Shown in pieces: positions 27,025-35,719 of a stretch of DNA of 42,352 bases. Position 1 is the first letter of the stretch, and every line of letters starts with the position of its first letter. Origin of the DNA: Peribacillus cavernae (GTDB lineage Bacteria > Bacillota > Bacilli > Bacillales > DSM-1321); the NCBI RefSeq assembly GCF_003989135.1, contig NZ_RYZZ01000031.1, positions 1 through 42,352 of the forward strand, given 5' to 3'. A program made the position numbers and the translations under genes. Under the pieces are notes generated by a model, which saw only the letters and a list, made by a program, of their open reading frames with translations, was not told the DNA's origin and searched no databases.

Positions 27025-27802
27025 ATACTATAGGGTTGTTTAGCGTAACGGACCACTCTTTTGTTTTACGCTGAAAAATGATCAAGGCATTGGGGCTTTG
27101 TTGTTTACTATTATTATAGCCCTCAGCCATGTCGTCCATGTTTACATAATCGCCGACAACCCAGACTGGAATCTCAAGTTTGTTTCTTGATTGCTGCACT
27201 TGATTGAAGGAAAATACTGCACCCTCGGTGATCAACCGGGTAAGTTGATGAATAATCTCAACTGGCACCGGAGGATATTCGCTTCGTTTCTTTCTCCCGA
27301 GCCACGTTCTTTCGACACGGAGTGCTTCCATTTTGATTGGAAGCAACTGGCCCAACAATGCAAAGTACGTATCAAGCGAACGGTAGTAAACTTTGTTAAA
27401 CCAGCCATCATCATGCGCCAGGTATACAAATTGATTGTTTAACTTTCGGTAAAAGGGTGCTTTTAGATGGTGTTTGCAATGACCTATATATAAAAGCTCG
27501 GCTATTTCATTTCCATCTAAATCATCCAGCCCGCTTTCTTCCTCAAAATCAATCCAGCAGAAATCACCATACTCATGGACCTCTTCCTTCAGCAATTTCA
27601 CCGTATTTTCCTGGCTTATATATTCGAGCAGGGTATTCATATTAAATTCCCCATCCTCGTAGCCATGCTTTAATAACAAAAGGTTAGCAAGCGGACTTTG
27701 AAGAGAATAGGCAAATTCACGAAAGTTCATTCCGGACGAAATCACAAATCGTTCGGAGTCCTGTAAATGCATATAAAGGATATCTTTTATACCACTTTTC
27801 AT
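27023..27802 (-). CDS. Conserved hypothetical protein
   Basis: 259 aa, soluble, acidic, no signal or membrane segment; I do not recognise the family. Distinct features: EYGDFCWIDFEEESGLDDLDG (about residue 80), GHCKHHLKAPFYRKLNNQFVYLAHDDGWF, and a C-terminal segment with many Asn/Gln ending NALIIFQRKTKEWSVTLNN. The ATG at 27802 has GGAGGG about 10 bases upstream; the 57-base in-frame extension is less likely. Single gene with its own terminator between ddl and a phosphatase gene. Confidence 0.8.
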   Translation of the reverse strand: MKSGIKDILYMHLQDSERFVISSGMNFREFAYSLQSPLANLLLLKHGYEDGEFNMNTLLEYISQENTVKLLKEEVHEYGDFCWIDFEEESGLDDLDGNEIAELLYIGHCKHHLKAPFYRKLNNQFVYLAHDDGWFNKVYYRSLDTYFALLGQLLPIKMEALRVERTWLGRKKRSEYPPVPVEIIHQLTRLITEGAVFSFNQVQQSRNKLEIPVWVVGDYVNMDDMAEGYNNSKQQSPNALIIFQRKTKEWSVTLNNPIV

Positions 27803-28033
27803 GTAACTCGTTACCCTCCGAACCTGACATTTGGTGATGACGCAAGAAGATAGTATCATGATTCAATCAGCTACTGATTATTTTACCAAAAAATCGGAAA
27901 GTATGTATTACTTTCGCACTTTTTTTGAAAGATTCAGTATTTTGCTATATAAGAAGAGCAGTCATACATTCCGCTTTCGAGAAAAGAATACTATAATATA
28001 ATATAATCACTATTTAACGTAAGGAGAAGTTTT

Positions 28034-28645
28034 ATGCTGACGATTTATTTAACCCGCCATGGACAGACAGAATGGAATCTTGAAGGGCGTTTGCAGGGCT
28101 GGGGAAACGGCGAGTTGACAGAAGAAGGAATCAATGACGCCCTCGCTCTTGGGCGTCGGCTAAAAGATGTGCCAATCGACACAATCTACTCAAGTACCAG
28201 TAAAAGAGCCTACCATACGGCTGAGCTCATTATCGGAAGTCGGGACATCCCCATTTTCCAGGATGAATCATTACGGGAAATGGGGTTTGGGGACTGGGAA
28301 GGAAAAATTCGGACAGAAATCGGAAAAGAATATGAACAAGAATATAAGGCATTCTGGGAAACACCCCATCTTTATAACCGCAACAGCGGCGAACTTTTCG
28401 CTCATGTTATCGAACGGGTGGTAACAGCATTCAACCACATTGTTGAAAAACATCCGTCAGGTACGGTCCTAGTCGTGTCTCACTCCATCACTTTAAGAAT
28501 ATTAATCGCATATATTAAAAACCTGCCGCTGGAAAAGCTGTTTACGCAACATAGCTTGGGCAATACCAGCTTAACTAAAATTGTTGTTACAGAAAAACAC
28601 CCGGAGATTATTTTTGAAGGGAATATGTCACATACAATTAAATAG
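28034..28645 (+). CDS. Histidine phosphatase family protein (PhoE/GpmB-like)
   Basis: 203 aa. The phosphohistidine motif LTRHGQTEWN is at residues 6-15, the second arginine/glutamate motif near LREMGFGDWEGK, and the second catalytic histidine in VVSHSITLRILIAY. Length and motifs fit cofactor-independent broad phosphatases of the phosphoglycerate-mutase superfamily. Substrate not determinable. ATG with AAGGAG upstream; single gene. Confidence 0.9.
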   Translation: MLTIYLTRHGQTEWNLEGRLQGWGNGELTEEGINDALALGRRLKDVPIDTIYSSTSKRAYHTAELIIGSRDIPIFQDESLREMGFGDWEGKIRTEIGKEYEQEYKAFWETPHLYNRNSGELFAHVIERVVTAFNHIVEKHPSGTVLVVSHSITLRILIAYIKNLPLEKLFTQHSLGNTSLTKIVVTEKHPEIIFEGNMSHTIK

Positions 28646-28754
28646 TACGTCTCTATATGGTGTTGAAGCATTGGCTTATTTGCAGTATCATTTCCTTTGC
28701 GTTAATGGCTGGGACTCCCTTTCTCACTATCCAGGACCCTACTGAGGACTTTCG

Positions 28755-28826
28755 CTTAAATGGACTGAAGTATCGCTTAATTACGGAGGATTTTCGCTTA
28801 AATAGTAAGTTTGTTCGCTTGAATTT
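28755..28826. repeat. ~21-bp phased intergenic repeat, TCGCTTAA form
   Basis: TCGCTTAA (or TCGCTTGA) occurs four times at 21-bp spacing. This is the reverse complement of TTAAGCGA in the 1247-1362 cluster. It lies in the 28646-28942 gap, which holds no gene. Confidence 0.8.
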
Positions 28827-28942
28827 CTTTTTATTCCTTTTCGGCCACCTTAAGAAATCAAATATTCCTACTAATGGATGACATTTTCAACACAAACTAT
28901 AAATGCAAGATGAAATTCCGTTTATAACCGTCAAAAATCAGT

Positions 28943-28978
28943 AAGAAGCTCCCCAAACTCGATCCTGGTGAGCTTCTT
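28943..28978. terminator. Terminator after the citrate synthase remnant
   Basis: AAGAAGCTC and GAGCTTCTT form a 9-bp stem; T-rich runs on both sides. Confidence 0.75.
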
Positions 28979-28982
28979 GTTT

Positions 28983-29560
28983 TTAGTTCGAATAAAACGG
29001 GTCGGTGTATATCGATTCTGGACGGTAGATAGCGTTATCAGCCGATTGTTCCAGAACATGGGCCGTCCACCCAACTGTCCGGGCAGCGGTAAATGTTGGC
29101 GTAAACAGCTCCGCCTCCATATCAATTGCTTTCATAATCGCCGCGTCGGAGCGAATCCCCGTATTTTTCTATATCGATAGGCAATTAAAACGGGCATGAC
29201 GGCTGTTAGTCTGATTGCCTGCGCTAAGGAAGGTTTCCAGCCATATTCCTTTGTCCCCATCGCCGAAGTACAAGTTCGGATAACTTCCATGATCCCCATG
29301 TTTTCAGGCAAATGATCCAATATTCCTTTTACGTATTCAGGTAATTCTCTGCCCGCTGCGAGCTCTTTCTTAAAAGAACCCAATTCTGCTCCTTCTGGAA
29401 ATTTTCCATTCCAAAGCAGATATGCTGTCTCTTCAAAGCTATGCGATAATGCGAGTTTGCTTGCTTCATACCCGCGATAAATCAGTGTTCCTTTTTCACC
29501 ATCAATAAAACATATTGACGTCTCAGCTGCTGGAATACCTTTTAAGCCTTTCGTAACCAT
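28983..29560 (-). pseudogene. citA: Citrate synthase (CitA-like), internal deletion and frameshift
   Basis: The N-terminal ~131 residues are good citrate synthase (GLKGIPAAETSICFIDGEKG, LIYRGYEASKLALSHSFEE, ending LIAYRYRK). The reading then jumps at about 29166-29175 into another frame that encodes the normal C-terminus: [38 protein letters not shown], stop at 28983. About 180 codons with the catalytic His/Asp core are missing compared with a ~366-aa enzyme. The gene cannot make active enzyme. Divergent from an intact CitR-like regulator. Confidence 0.92.
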
Positions 29561-29634
29561 AAATTCCCTCCTCCCTTACACACTCATTATAAGTGGTATA
29601 ATCAATAATGAATATTAAGTAAATTATCAAATAT

Positions 29635-29653
29635 TGATTAATTTTTTTAATCA
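29635..29653. promoter_or_regulatory. Possible LysR operator in the citR-citA gap
   Basis: TGATTAA and TTAATCA form a perfect inverted repeat with a 5-base T-rich centre, just before the regulator's ribosome site. A TATAAT lies near 29597. The gap is that of a divergent regulator/target pair. Confidence 0.55.
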
Positions 29654-29666
29654 GAAAGGAGTAACC

Positions 29667-30548
29667 ATGGAATTGAAATGGATCAAAACCTTTGTAATAG
29701 CGGCTAAATATGAAAACTTTCGTATGGCGTCCGAAAAGCTGTTTATCTCACAACCTTCTGTCACCGTACATATCAAGCTATTAGAAAACTATATCGGAAG
29801 CAGGTTATTTGAAAGAATCGGACGGAAAGTGGTTCTGACTGAAGAGGGAAGGCGTTTTTTGCCACATGCACAGAAAATTCTTTCCGTTCATAGTGAAGGA
29901 ATGACAGATTTAGAGAATTTTAAACAGGGGTTTTCACGAAAACTCACAATCGCAATTTCTCCATTAATTGCAGCCTCTATCATGCCGTTCATATTAAGAA
30001 ACTATATGCATGACTATCCACAAATCAGTATCGACATACAAGTACTTGAATCGAAAGATGTTTTAGCCTCTGTCCTTTCCGGTGAAGCGGATTGTGGTTT
30101 ATCAAGAATGAACGTGACCCACACCGATTTAACCTGCCTGCCCCTGTACGAAGACCCGGTAATCTTGGTCGCCCCCCACGACGGCTGGGACAGCGAAAAC
30201 AGCCCGCCAATTGACATTGAAGAGTTATTTTCCACGTATAGGATTATGTCCCATAACCACCCGGAATACTGGGACCATTTATTGCTTGATATAAAAAGAA
30301 ACTACCCTGAAATCCGCACAATGGTTGTTTCCCAGGTGCACGTGACGAAAAAATTCATCGAAGAGGGGCTGGGGATATCATTTCTTCCAATATCGACAGT
30401 CAGGAGAGAGCTTATGGAAGGAAGGCTACTCGAAGTCAGGAACCATTCAATTGCCCTTCCTAGTTCGCACAGTTACTTTGTGACTAAATATGATCACTCA
30501 GAAGGAAGGCAATTCTTTAAATTTCTAAAACGTTTCAGTTACACATAG
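29667..30548 (+). CDS. citR: LysR-family regulator, CitR-like
   Basis: 293 aa (B. subtilis CitR: 291). Winged HTH at residues 1-60: MELKWIKTFVIAAKYENFRM, SQPSVTVHIKLLENYIGSRLFER. Effector domain from ~90 to 290. CitR represses the minor citrate synthase gene citA and its own gene in B. subtilis. The ATG at 29667 follows AGAAAGGAG; the frame opens 33 bases upstream without a ribosome site. The target gene is deleted here, so the regulator may have no local function left. Confidence 0.87.
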   Translation: MELKWIKTFVIAAKYENFRMASEKLFISQPSVTVHIKLLENYIGSRLFERIGRKVVLTEEGRRFLPHAQKILSVHSEGMTDLENFKQGFSRKLTIAISPLIAASIMPFILRNYMHDYPQISIDIQVLESKDVLASVLSGEADCGLSRMNVTHTDLTCLPLYEDPVILVAPHDGWDSENSPPIDIEELFSTYRIMSHNHPEYWDHLLLDIKRNYPEIRTMVVSQVHVTKKFIEEGLGISFLPISTVRRELMEGRLLEVRNHSIALPSSHSYFVTKYDHSEGRQFFKFLKRFSYT

Positions 30549-30587
30549 AAAAAAGGACTGAAGACAAGTCACCGGGTAATAGATTTC

Positions 30588-30624
30588 AAGTTATGAGCGA
30601 TTATTCAAGTTTATGAGCGATGAG
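30588..30624. repeat. ~20-bp repeat, ATGAGCGAT form (two copies)
   Basis: CAAGTT(T)ATGAGCGAT occurs twice with 20-base spacing. Same AGCGA core as the clusters at 1.2, 28.8 and 41.9-42.3 kb. Confidence 0.65.
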
Positions 30625-30709
30625 TGAAAGGCAGGCGCTGCCATCTTAGTATTTTCTCCTGCACAAATCTTTGAATGGTTGGTTATCCAACCAATCTTAA
30701 TTATCTAAA

Positions 30710-30742
30710 AAAAACCAGAGTGAATACATCCACTCTGGTTTT
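30710..30742. terminator. Terminator after gltT
   Basis: AAAACCAGAGTG pairs with CACTCTGGTTTT; flanked by A- and T-runs, so it can act both ways for the convergent genes. Confidence 0.88.
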
Positions 30743-30748
30743 GATTGT

Positions 30749-32005
30749 TTAGCCAATATTTTCAGCGATCTGCTCGGTATGGTTTGGATTGAACTTGCCT
30801 TCCCATTTGGCAATGACGATTGTGGCCAGAGAGTTTCCGACAACGTTTACCGCTGTACGTGCCATATCAAGGATACGGTCGATACCTGCGATAAATGCCA
30901 GTCCTTCAACTGGAATGCCTACTGTTCCGAGCGTTGCCAGAAGGACAACAAACGATACTCCAGGGACACCGGCGATTCCCTTAGAGGTAACCATTAACAC
31001 AAGCATTAATGATACCTGGTCGGCAATGCTCATATCAATGCCGTACATTTGGGCGATGAAAACAGCGGCCAATGCCTGATAAAGGGTTGATCCATCAAGG
31101 TTGAAGGAGTAACCAGTTGGGATAACGAATGAAGCGATATGCTTTGGTACGCCAATCTTCTCCATCTTCTCCATGACTTTTGGAAGCACTGCCTCTGAAC
31201 TTGCTGTTGAGTAAGCTAAGATCAACTCTTCCTTTAACGTCTTAATCAGTTTGAAGATGTTGAATCCGACTAATTTCGCTACCAATCCAAGAACAACAAG
31301 AATAAAGAAAATCATCGTTCCATAAACAGATAACACCAGTTTACCCAATGGGATTAACGACTCAATCCCAAACTTGGAAACCGTAACGCCAATCAATGCG
31401 AACACACCGAATGGAGCCAATTTCATGATCTGGTTTGTCACATAGAACATGGCGTCGGCCGTTCCCTGGAAGAAGGCAAGAACCGGTTTCCCTTTCTCGC
31501 CAATTGCGTTAATCCCGAGACCTAATACTAAAGCAAAGAAGATAATCGCCAACATATCCCCTTCCGCAAGAGCCGCAATTGGGTTGGTTGGAACAATGTT
31601 GACGAACGTTTCAACCAAGGAGTGGTCTTCCTGTTGTTCAGCTGTATCTACATAGCTGTTAATATCCGTTTTATTCAGCCTATCCATTTCAACACCTGTC
31701 CCCGGTTGGAACAGGTTTGCGGCTACTAGGCCGATAATGATCGCAATCGTCGTGATAACTTCAAAGTATAAAATCGTTTTACCGCCGATTTTCCCTAATT
31801 GCTTAATATCACCGACACCGGCAACCGCAACAACGATACTGGAAATGACAATCGGTACAACAATCATTTTAATCAAGCGGAGAAAAATATCACCAATTGG
31901 CTGTAAGTAATTTACTACCTGCGGGCTGCCAAAAAAGATTGCCCCTACAATTATCCCCAGCACAAGGCCAATAAAAATCTGCCACGCTAATCCTATTTTC
32001 TTCAT
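30749..32005 (-). CDS. gltT: Proton/sodium-glutamate(aspartate) symporter GltT
   Basis: 418 aa DAACS family transporter with about eight helices and two hairpins. Typical motifs: serine-rich AYSTASSEAVLP in hairpin 1, NLDGSTLYQALAAVFIAQ, TSKGIAGVPGVSF in hairpin 2, and substrate-binding DRILDMARTAVNVVGN. Wording follows B. subtilis GltT closely, more than GltP. It imports glutamate and aspartate. ATG with GGTGAGG upstream. The leader carries a c-di-AMP riboswitch, so expression should fall when c-di-AMP rises. Confidence 0.93.
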   Translation of the reverse strand: MKKIGLAWQIFIGLVLGIIVGAIFFGSPQVVNYLQPIGDIFLRLIKMIVVPIVISSIVVAVAGVGDIKQLGKIGGKTILYFEVITTIAIIIGLVAANLFQPGTGVEMDRLNKTDINSYVDTAEQQEDHSLVETFVNIVPTNPIAALAEGDMLAIIFFALVLGLGINAIGEKGKPVLAFFQGTADAMFYVTNQIMKLAPFGVFALIGVTVSKFGIESLIPLGKLVLSVYGTMIFFILVVLGLVAKLVGFNIFKLIKTLKEELILAYSTASSEAVLPKVMEKMEKIGVPKHIASFVIPTGYSFNLDGSTLYQALAAVFIAQMYGIDMSIADQVSLMLVLMVTSKGIAGVPGVSFVVLLATLGTVGIPVEGLAFIAGIDRILDMARTAVNVVGNSLATIVIAKWEGKFNPNHTEQIAENIG

Positions 32006-32080
32006 TATTTACATCCTCACCTTCTGTATAGTTCTAGGCTGAAAAAGCATTTTTCCTCGGCAAGGGAAACAAGGTATATC

Positions 32081-32103
32081 AAAAAAAAGACACAAAGGTG
32101 TCT
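32081..32103 (-). terminator. Riboswitch terminator ahead of gltT
   Basis: On the minus strand AGACAC-CTTT-GTGTCT is followed by eight T. It lies between aptamer and gltT and is the likely expression platform. Confidence 0.8.
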
Positions 32104-32119
32104 ATTGTGTGCGAACACA

Positions 32120-32265
32120 TCTCATACTGTTCCCTTTAAGACGCTGACGAGGTTAGCTGTCGGGTTAGGACCTGGAACACTTAGCCCCTTCAACTGAATT
32201 CACCCCAGTGGAATATCACTCCACAAAACTGGTTTCCCCGTTCTTTTATTAAGATTAAGCGAAAA
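32120..32265 (-). ncRNA. c-di-AMP riboswitch (ydaO/yuaA type)
   Basis: On the minus strand the conserved elements come in order: CGCTTAAT, GGGGAAACCA, GGGGTGAATTC, and CCCGACAGCTAACCTCGT (32147-32164) followed by CAGCG. These match the ydaO-type aptamer from memory. In known members c-di-AMP binding favours the terminator and turns the gene off. The downstream gene here is a glutamate/aspartate importer, in line with c-di-AMP control of osmolytes and K+/glutamate. Confidence 0.88.
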
Positions 32266-32280
32266 AATCGCACGTTACAT

Positions 32281-32309
32281 ATATTATCTCAAAAAAACGA
32301 ATCTGTAAA
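32281..32309 (-). promoter_or_regulatory. Sigma-A promoter of the riboswitch-gltT unit
   Basis: Minus strand TTTACA (32304-32309), 17-base spacer, TAATAT (32281-32286), placing the start just before the aptamer. Confidence 0.75.
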
Positions 32310-32373
32310 TAAATATACTCAAATACGGATTATAGAAAAGTCAATTTATCCATCCATCCCTCTTTTCCAGGAT

Positions 32374-32408
32374 AAAAAAACCCTCCTGCACGATTGTCAG
32401 AGGGAGTT
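32374..32408 (-). terminator. Terminator after the adaptor gene
   Basis: On the minus strand CTCCCTC and GGAGGG arms enclose a 13-14-base loop and are followed by TTTTTTT. Confidence 0.8.
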
Positions 32409-32424
32409 GTACTTCGCTTCTTTA

Positions 32425-33669
32425 TTATTGTTCTATAATGCCTATCAAAAGATAACGGACTTTTTCACGTTTCGGTATTCTTTTTATCGCGGATTTTTTC
32501 ACCTTCTCTGCATTGAGCTGAGTGATGAACATAGAGTGATTATGAAGACGGTCATCCGGTGACAGAACAATGATGTCCCCTAATGCGACACCGTTCTTTA
32601 CTTCCTGTTTTCCTTTAAAGGCCAGGCCCCTATCTATGTATTGTTTACTCGTATACCCTTTCGATGTCAGTTGGTATAAAAATGGCTTTTTCTTTTGCTG
32701 TTTTACTGCTTTTTCAGGTACGGCAGGGACTCCTCTTGCCTCCCGGGTAATTACAGAAACGCCTACCCTGGAACCTTTGACTAACTTGCCTGACTCCTTC
32801 TTCATGGCAGCTTGATATACATAAGTACTCGCCTTCTTTACCGATGGCTCTTCTGCAGGAATGGTGTTAATTTGCTCCAGCGTCCCATCTACAGGCTTTT
32901 TCAAGTCCGTGGATGTGATTTTTATTTTCATGCCTGGCTTTGCTTGCTTCAATTGCTTTTCGCTTAAATTCCCTTCCACCGCTGATTGTGAAGAAGCGAT
33001 GGTAATAATCGGATTTCCGAGATTTTGGTCGATTTGCTTCACAACGCCATCGGCTTCACTGGCAACTGTCGCTGTACCGCTGTCCGCTTGATTGCTTAAC
33101 TGGGTATCATACTTTTTGATTTTTTCTTCCAGGTTGCTTTTCTCCAATTCCTGTTTGTAAATTTCTTGCTCGATCGTACTGAGAATTATATCGGACGAAG
33201 CATCTTCTTCTATATTAAGTTCCGTTTCAAGCTCACTAACATCCTCACCTGATGCAGTTTCCGGTATGGTTGCCTGATAACTTTCCAACTTGCCGATATA
33301 TTCATCGATAGCAGCGATTTCCCCTGTAATCTGGCTCTTTTCAGCTTCCAAATTGGCTTTAAGAGTATCAAGCTTTGGAGTGTCATATTCAAATAAAGGA
33401 GTTCCTGCGGTTACAGCGTCACCTTCCTGGACGAGAAATTTCATAAATTCTTTATTTTCCCTTCCATAATAAACAGGGTATACCTCTTTAGGCTTAATGA
33501 CCCCCTCTGTTTGAAAGGTTTCAATAATGTCCTCACTTTTAACCGTTGTCCACTCTTTTACAAACACAGTACGTGACACCTTGCTGTCATCTTTTACAAT
33601 TAAATAGATGTTCACGGTGAGAAAGATCAACGCAGCCAAGATGGATGAATATAGTTTCCATCTTTTCAT
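32425..33669 (-). CDS. Membrane-fusion (HlyD/RND-type) adaptor, YknX-like
   Basis: 414 aa. One N-terminal membrane anchor (LYSSILAALIFLTVNIYLIV) leads to a biotinyl-lipoyl-like half (FLVQEGDAVTAGTPLFEYDT), a long coiled coil (~115-220), the second lipoyl half (VASEADGVVKQID) and beta-barrel/MP domains. It would link a membrane pump to the cell envelope. The ATG at 33669 follows AGGAGG; the longer frame upstream overlaps the neighbour and lacks homology. Pairs with the Yip1-like gene as YknW/YknX do, but no YknYZ ATPase/permease genes follow. It could instead serve the RND pump 3 kb away. Confidence 0.88.
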   Translation of the reverse strand: MKRWKLYSSILAALIFLTVNIYLIVKDDSKVSRTVFVKEWTTVKSEDIIETFQTEGVIKPKEVYPVYYGRENKEFMKFLVQEGDAVTAGTPLFEYDTPKLDTLKANLEAEKSQITGEIAAIDEYIGKLESYQATIPETASGEDVSELETELNIEEDASSDIILSTIEQEIYKQELEKSNLEEKIKKYDTQLSNQADSGTATVASEADGVVKQIDQNLGNPIITIASSQSAVEGNLSEKQLKQAKPGMKIKITSTDLKKPVDGTLEQINTIPAEEPSVKKASTYVYQAAMKKESGKLVKGSRVGVSVITREARGVPAVPEKAVKQQKKKPFLYQLTSKGYTSKQYIDRGLAFKGKQEVKNGVALGDIIVLSPDDRLHNHSMFITQLNAEKVKKSAIKRIPKREKVRYLLIGIIEQ

Positions 33670-33680
33670 ACTCACACCTC

Positions 33681-34343
33681 CTAGAAAAATACGCTGACTT
33701 TTATGTATGATAAAAACGCTTGTGCAAACCATGAAACGATATAAAACAGGCCAATTGCCAGCAAAATAAGAAATCGATTCGTATCTGCAAGATATCTTAA
33801 ATAATAATATTGCAAGCAAATGATCACTAGCTGGAAAATCGTGATTGCTCCAAAAAAGTGGATAAAAAAATCGTTAGATATATAATGCTGGCTAATGACA
33901 CCAAACGAAAACGGATTTGAATCCTGATCGAGATCCATCAATACAAGAAACGGAATCGCTACAGCTTTTTCAAACAAGGCTACTACAAAGACAAACATCT
34001 GGACAATGACAATCCGCCTATATTCGATATCGGTGAAGATCCAGAATAGCAAGGATGACATGAACAAAAAGATAGAAGGAAATAATATCCCTGACAAAAG
34101 CTTTCCTGCAAACACCAGAAGCCTTTTACTTTCGAATTCTGAGGCATTCAACCCGGCCACTTCCTTTGAAATCGACTCGGAGCCGATGCCAAGGTATGCA
34201 CTGATACCAAAAATGACAAGACTCAAAAGATATAATAATAGCAATTTCGGGCCGAAACGCACGACTTCTTCCGCTTGTTTCAGACGATACCTGCTTGCAC
34301 TCGGACGAAAAGTGCCGTTTAGCAACTGAACTCGATAGATCAT
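33681..34343 (-). CDS. Yip1-domain membrane protein, YknW-like
   Basis: 220 aa with five likely membrane helices (LLLLYLLSLVIFGISAYLG, LLSGILFPSIFLFMSSLLFW, IVQMFVFVVALFEKAVAIPF, FGAITIFQLVIICLQYYYL, FLILLAIGLFYIVSWFAQAF). Size, topology and the gene directly after it (adaptor, 11 bases on) resemble YknW, a Yip1-family factor that helps assemble the YknXYZ complex in B. subtilis. ATG with GGGGGAG upstream. The family assignment is by layout and pattern, not a strong motif. Confidence 0.72.
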   Translation of the reverse strand: MIYRVQLLNGTFRPSASRYRLKQAEEVVRFGPKLLLLYLLSLVIFGISAYLGIGSESISKEVAGLNASEFESKRLLVFAGKLLSGILFPSIFLFMSSLLFWIFTDIEYRRIVIVQMFVFVVALFEKAVAIPFLVLMDLDQDSNPFSFGVISQHYISNDFFIHFFGAITIFQLVIICLQYYYLRYLADTNRFLILLAIGLFYIVSWFAQAFLSYIKVSVFF

Positions 34344-34463
34344 GTTTGCTCCCCCGTGAAATAAATAAGTATGTTATCTCTTATTTTATCTTAAAATGGC
34401 AGGATGTGAACAATGAACGACAAAAACTTTTCCACAAAAAGCCAGGATACGTCTAAACGACTA

Positions 34464-34502
34464 GAAAAAAGGCCAATCCAGTCACCTTTTGAGGGCATTG
34501 GC
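34464..34502 (-). terminator. Terminator after the lipid kinase gene
   Basis: Minus strand GCCAATGCC and GGATTGGC arms followed by CTTTTTT. Confidence 0.78.
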
Positions 34503-34511
34503 ATTCACCCT

Positions 34512-35438
34512 TCAAAAAGCTGTAGATTGACCTTTATTTATTGCTGCTGGTCCGCACAACATAGCAAGATGATGTCTCAGGACCGATAGACCGGCAGGTG
34601 TTTGTAAATAGATTTCTCCATCCATGTCGGCATCCATTTCACGATCCGATTCTATTTGGAGTTCCTTTGCCTGAAAATACATAACCCCGGACTCAGGATC
34701 TGTACTTTCACTCAACGTTCTTTTCATTTCCATAACCTCTTTAAAAACACCGAGATTCGAATTTTTCACAATGATTACATCCAAAAGGCCATCATCTGGC
34801 TTGATAAGTGGAAAAGGAAGCGTGTTTGTCCCAATAAAATTACCATTGACAACAAGAATCATAATCGCTTCATCCTCTATCACTTTCCCATCATAGACCA
34901 TTTTAAAGCGAAAAGGATCGCTTTCGTTTATCGTTCTGAATGCACTCAAGAAATAACTGATTTTCCCTAATATATTTTTCTCCTGCGGGTCAATATTAGT
35001 AGATGTTTCGGCAATGAGCCCGATACCCCAAAAATTTAAGAAATAATCATTCTCTGCCTTTCCAACATCAATCAGAACGGTCTCACCCTCCACCATGACT
35101 TCAGCTGCCCTACGTATATTTTGCGGGATATTGAGTGTCCGCGAAAAATCATTGCACGTTCCCGCTGGCAAAATCCCAACCGATGGCCGCTTTTCCAGAC
35201 CTGAAAGACCGTTAATACACTCATGTACCGTACCATCACCGCCGAGAATGAAGAGTACATCCATTTCTTCTCCGTACTCCTGGCATAACTTCTGAGCATC
35301 GCCCTGCTCTTTCGTTTGCAAGAGAAGGAATTCTTCAATATTTGGCGCAAGAACCGGTAGACAATCCCCGAGTGTTTTCTCTATCTTGCCTTTACCAGCA
35401 TTTTGATTATAAATGAGCAGTCCTTTTTTCCACTTCAT
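34512..35438 (-). CDS. Diacylglycerol/lipid kinase family protein (YegS/DagK-like)
   Basis: 308 aa. N-terminal LLIYNQNAGKGK, the ATP-binding GGDGTVHECINGL (~residues 66-78) and GILPAGTCNDFSRTL are the DAGK catalytic signature; the C-terminal domain contains DDGLLDVIIVKN and DADMDGE. It phosphorylates a diacylglycerol-like lipid at the membrane. In B. subtilis a paralogue (dgkB) lies next to the swrC pump; here the order is kinase - TetR - RND pump, a similar neighbourhood. Weak ribosome site (GGGTGA). Confidence 0.88.
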   Translation of the reverse strand: MKWKKGLLIYNQNAGKGKIEKTLGDCLPVLAPNIEEFLLLQTKEQGDAQKLCQEYGEEMDVLFILGGDGTVHECINGLSGLEKRPSVGILPAGTCNDFSRTLNIPQNIRRAAEVMVEGETVLIDVGKAENDYFLNFWGIGLIAETSTNIDPQEKNILGKISYFLSAFRTINESDPFRFKMVYDGKVIEDEAIMILVVNGNFIGTNTLPFPLIKPDDGLLDVIIVKNSNLGVFKEVMEMKRTLSESTDPESGVMYFQAKELQIESDREMDADMDGEIYLQTPAGLSVLRHHLAMLCGPAAINKGQSTAF

Positions 35439-35467
35439 CTCATTTCACCCACTACTTCGATTATTAA

Positions 35468-35674
35468 TCACCTTACTATACAGTTTACCTGTTTCGGAAG
35501 GTTTGAAACCTGCCCCTTGTTCTGGTGCAAATAATGTTGTAAGTCAGCTTTCAATAATTTATTATCAGGCACATCTTTTGTTATTACAGTTCCCGAAGCA
35601 ATTACTGCATTATTTCCTATTGCAACACCGGGATTTATAATGGCTCTACCGCCAATGAGCGATTCCTGTTTCAT
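35468..35674 (-). pseudogene. Remnant of a hexapeptide-repeat acetyltransferase
   Basis: Only the C-terminal left-handed beta-helix end is left: [30 protein letters not shown], as in maltose/serine O-acetyltransferases. The active-site part upstream is missing and the expected NPAK ending has been replaced by unrelated residues. Confidence 0.7.
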
Positions 35675-35719
35675 ATTTTAATGAATAAAGAAGGAGCTCT
35701 GACAGTTAGCATACAATCC

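Noticed and set aside
26861..27043. 60-codon plus-strand frame
   Set aside because: Ends inside the bidirectional terminator at 26993-27024 and has no ribosome site.
32081..32280. T-box or SAM riboswitch before gltT
   Set aside because: No T-box sequence or SAM core; the conserved blocks match the ydaO class.
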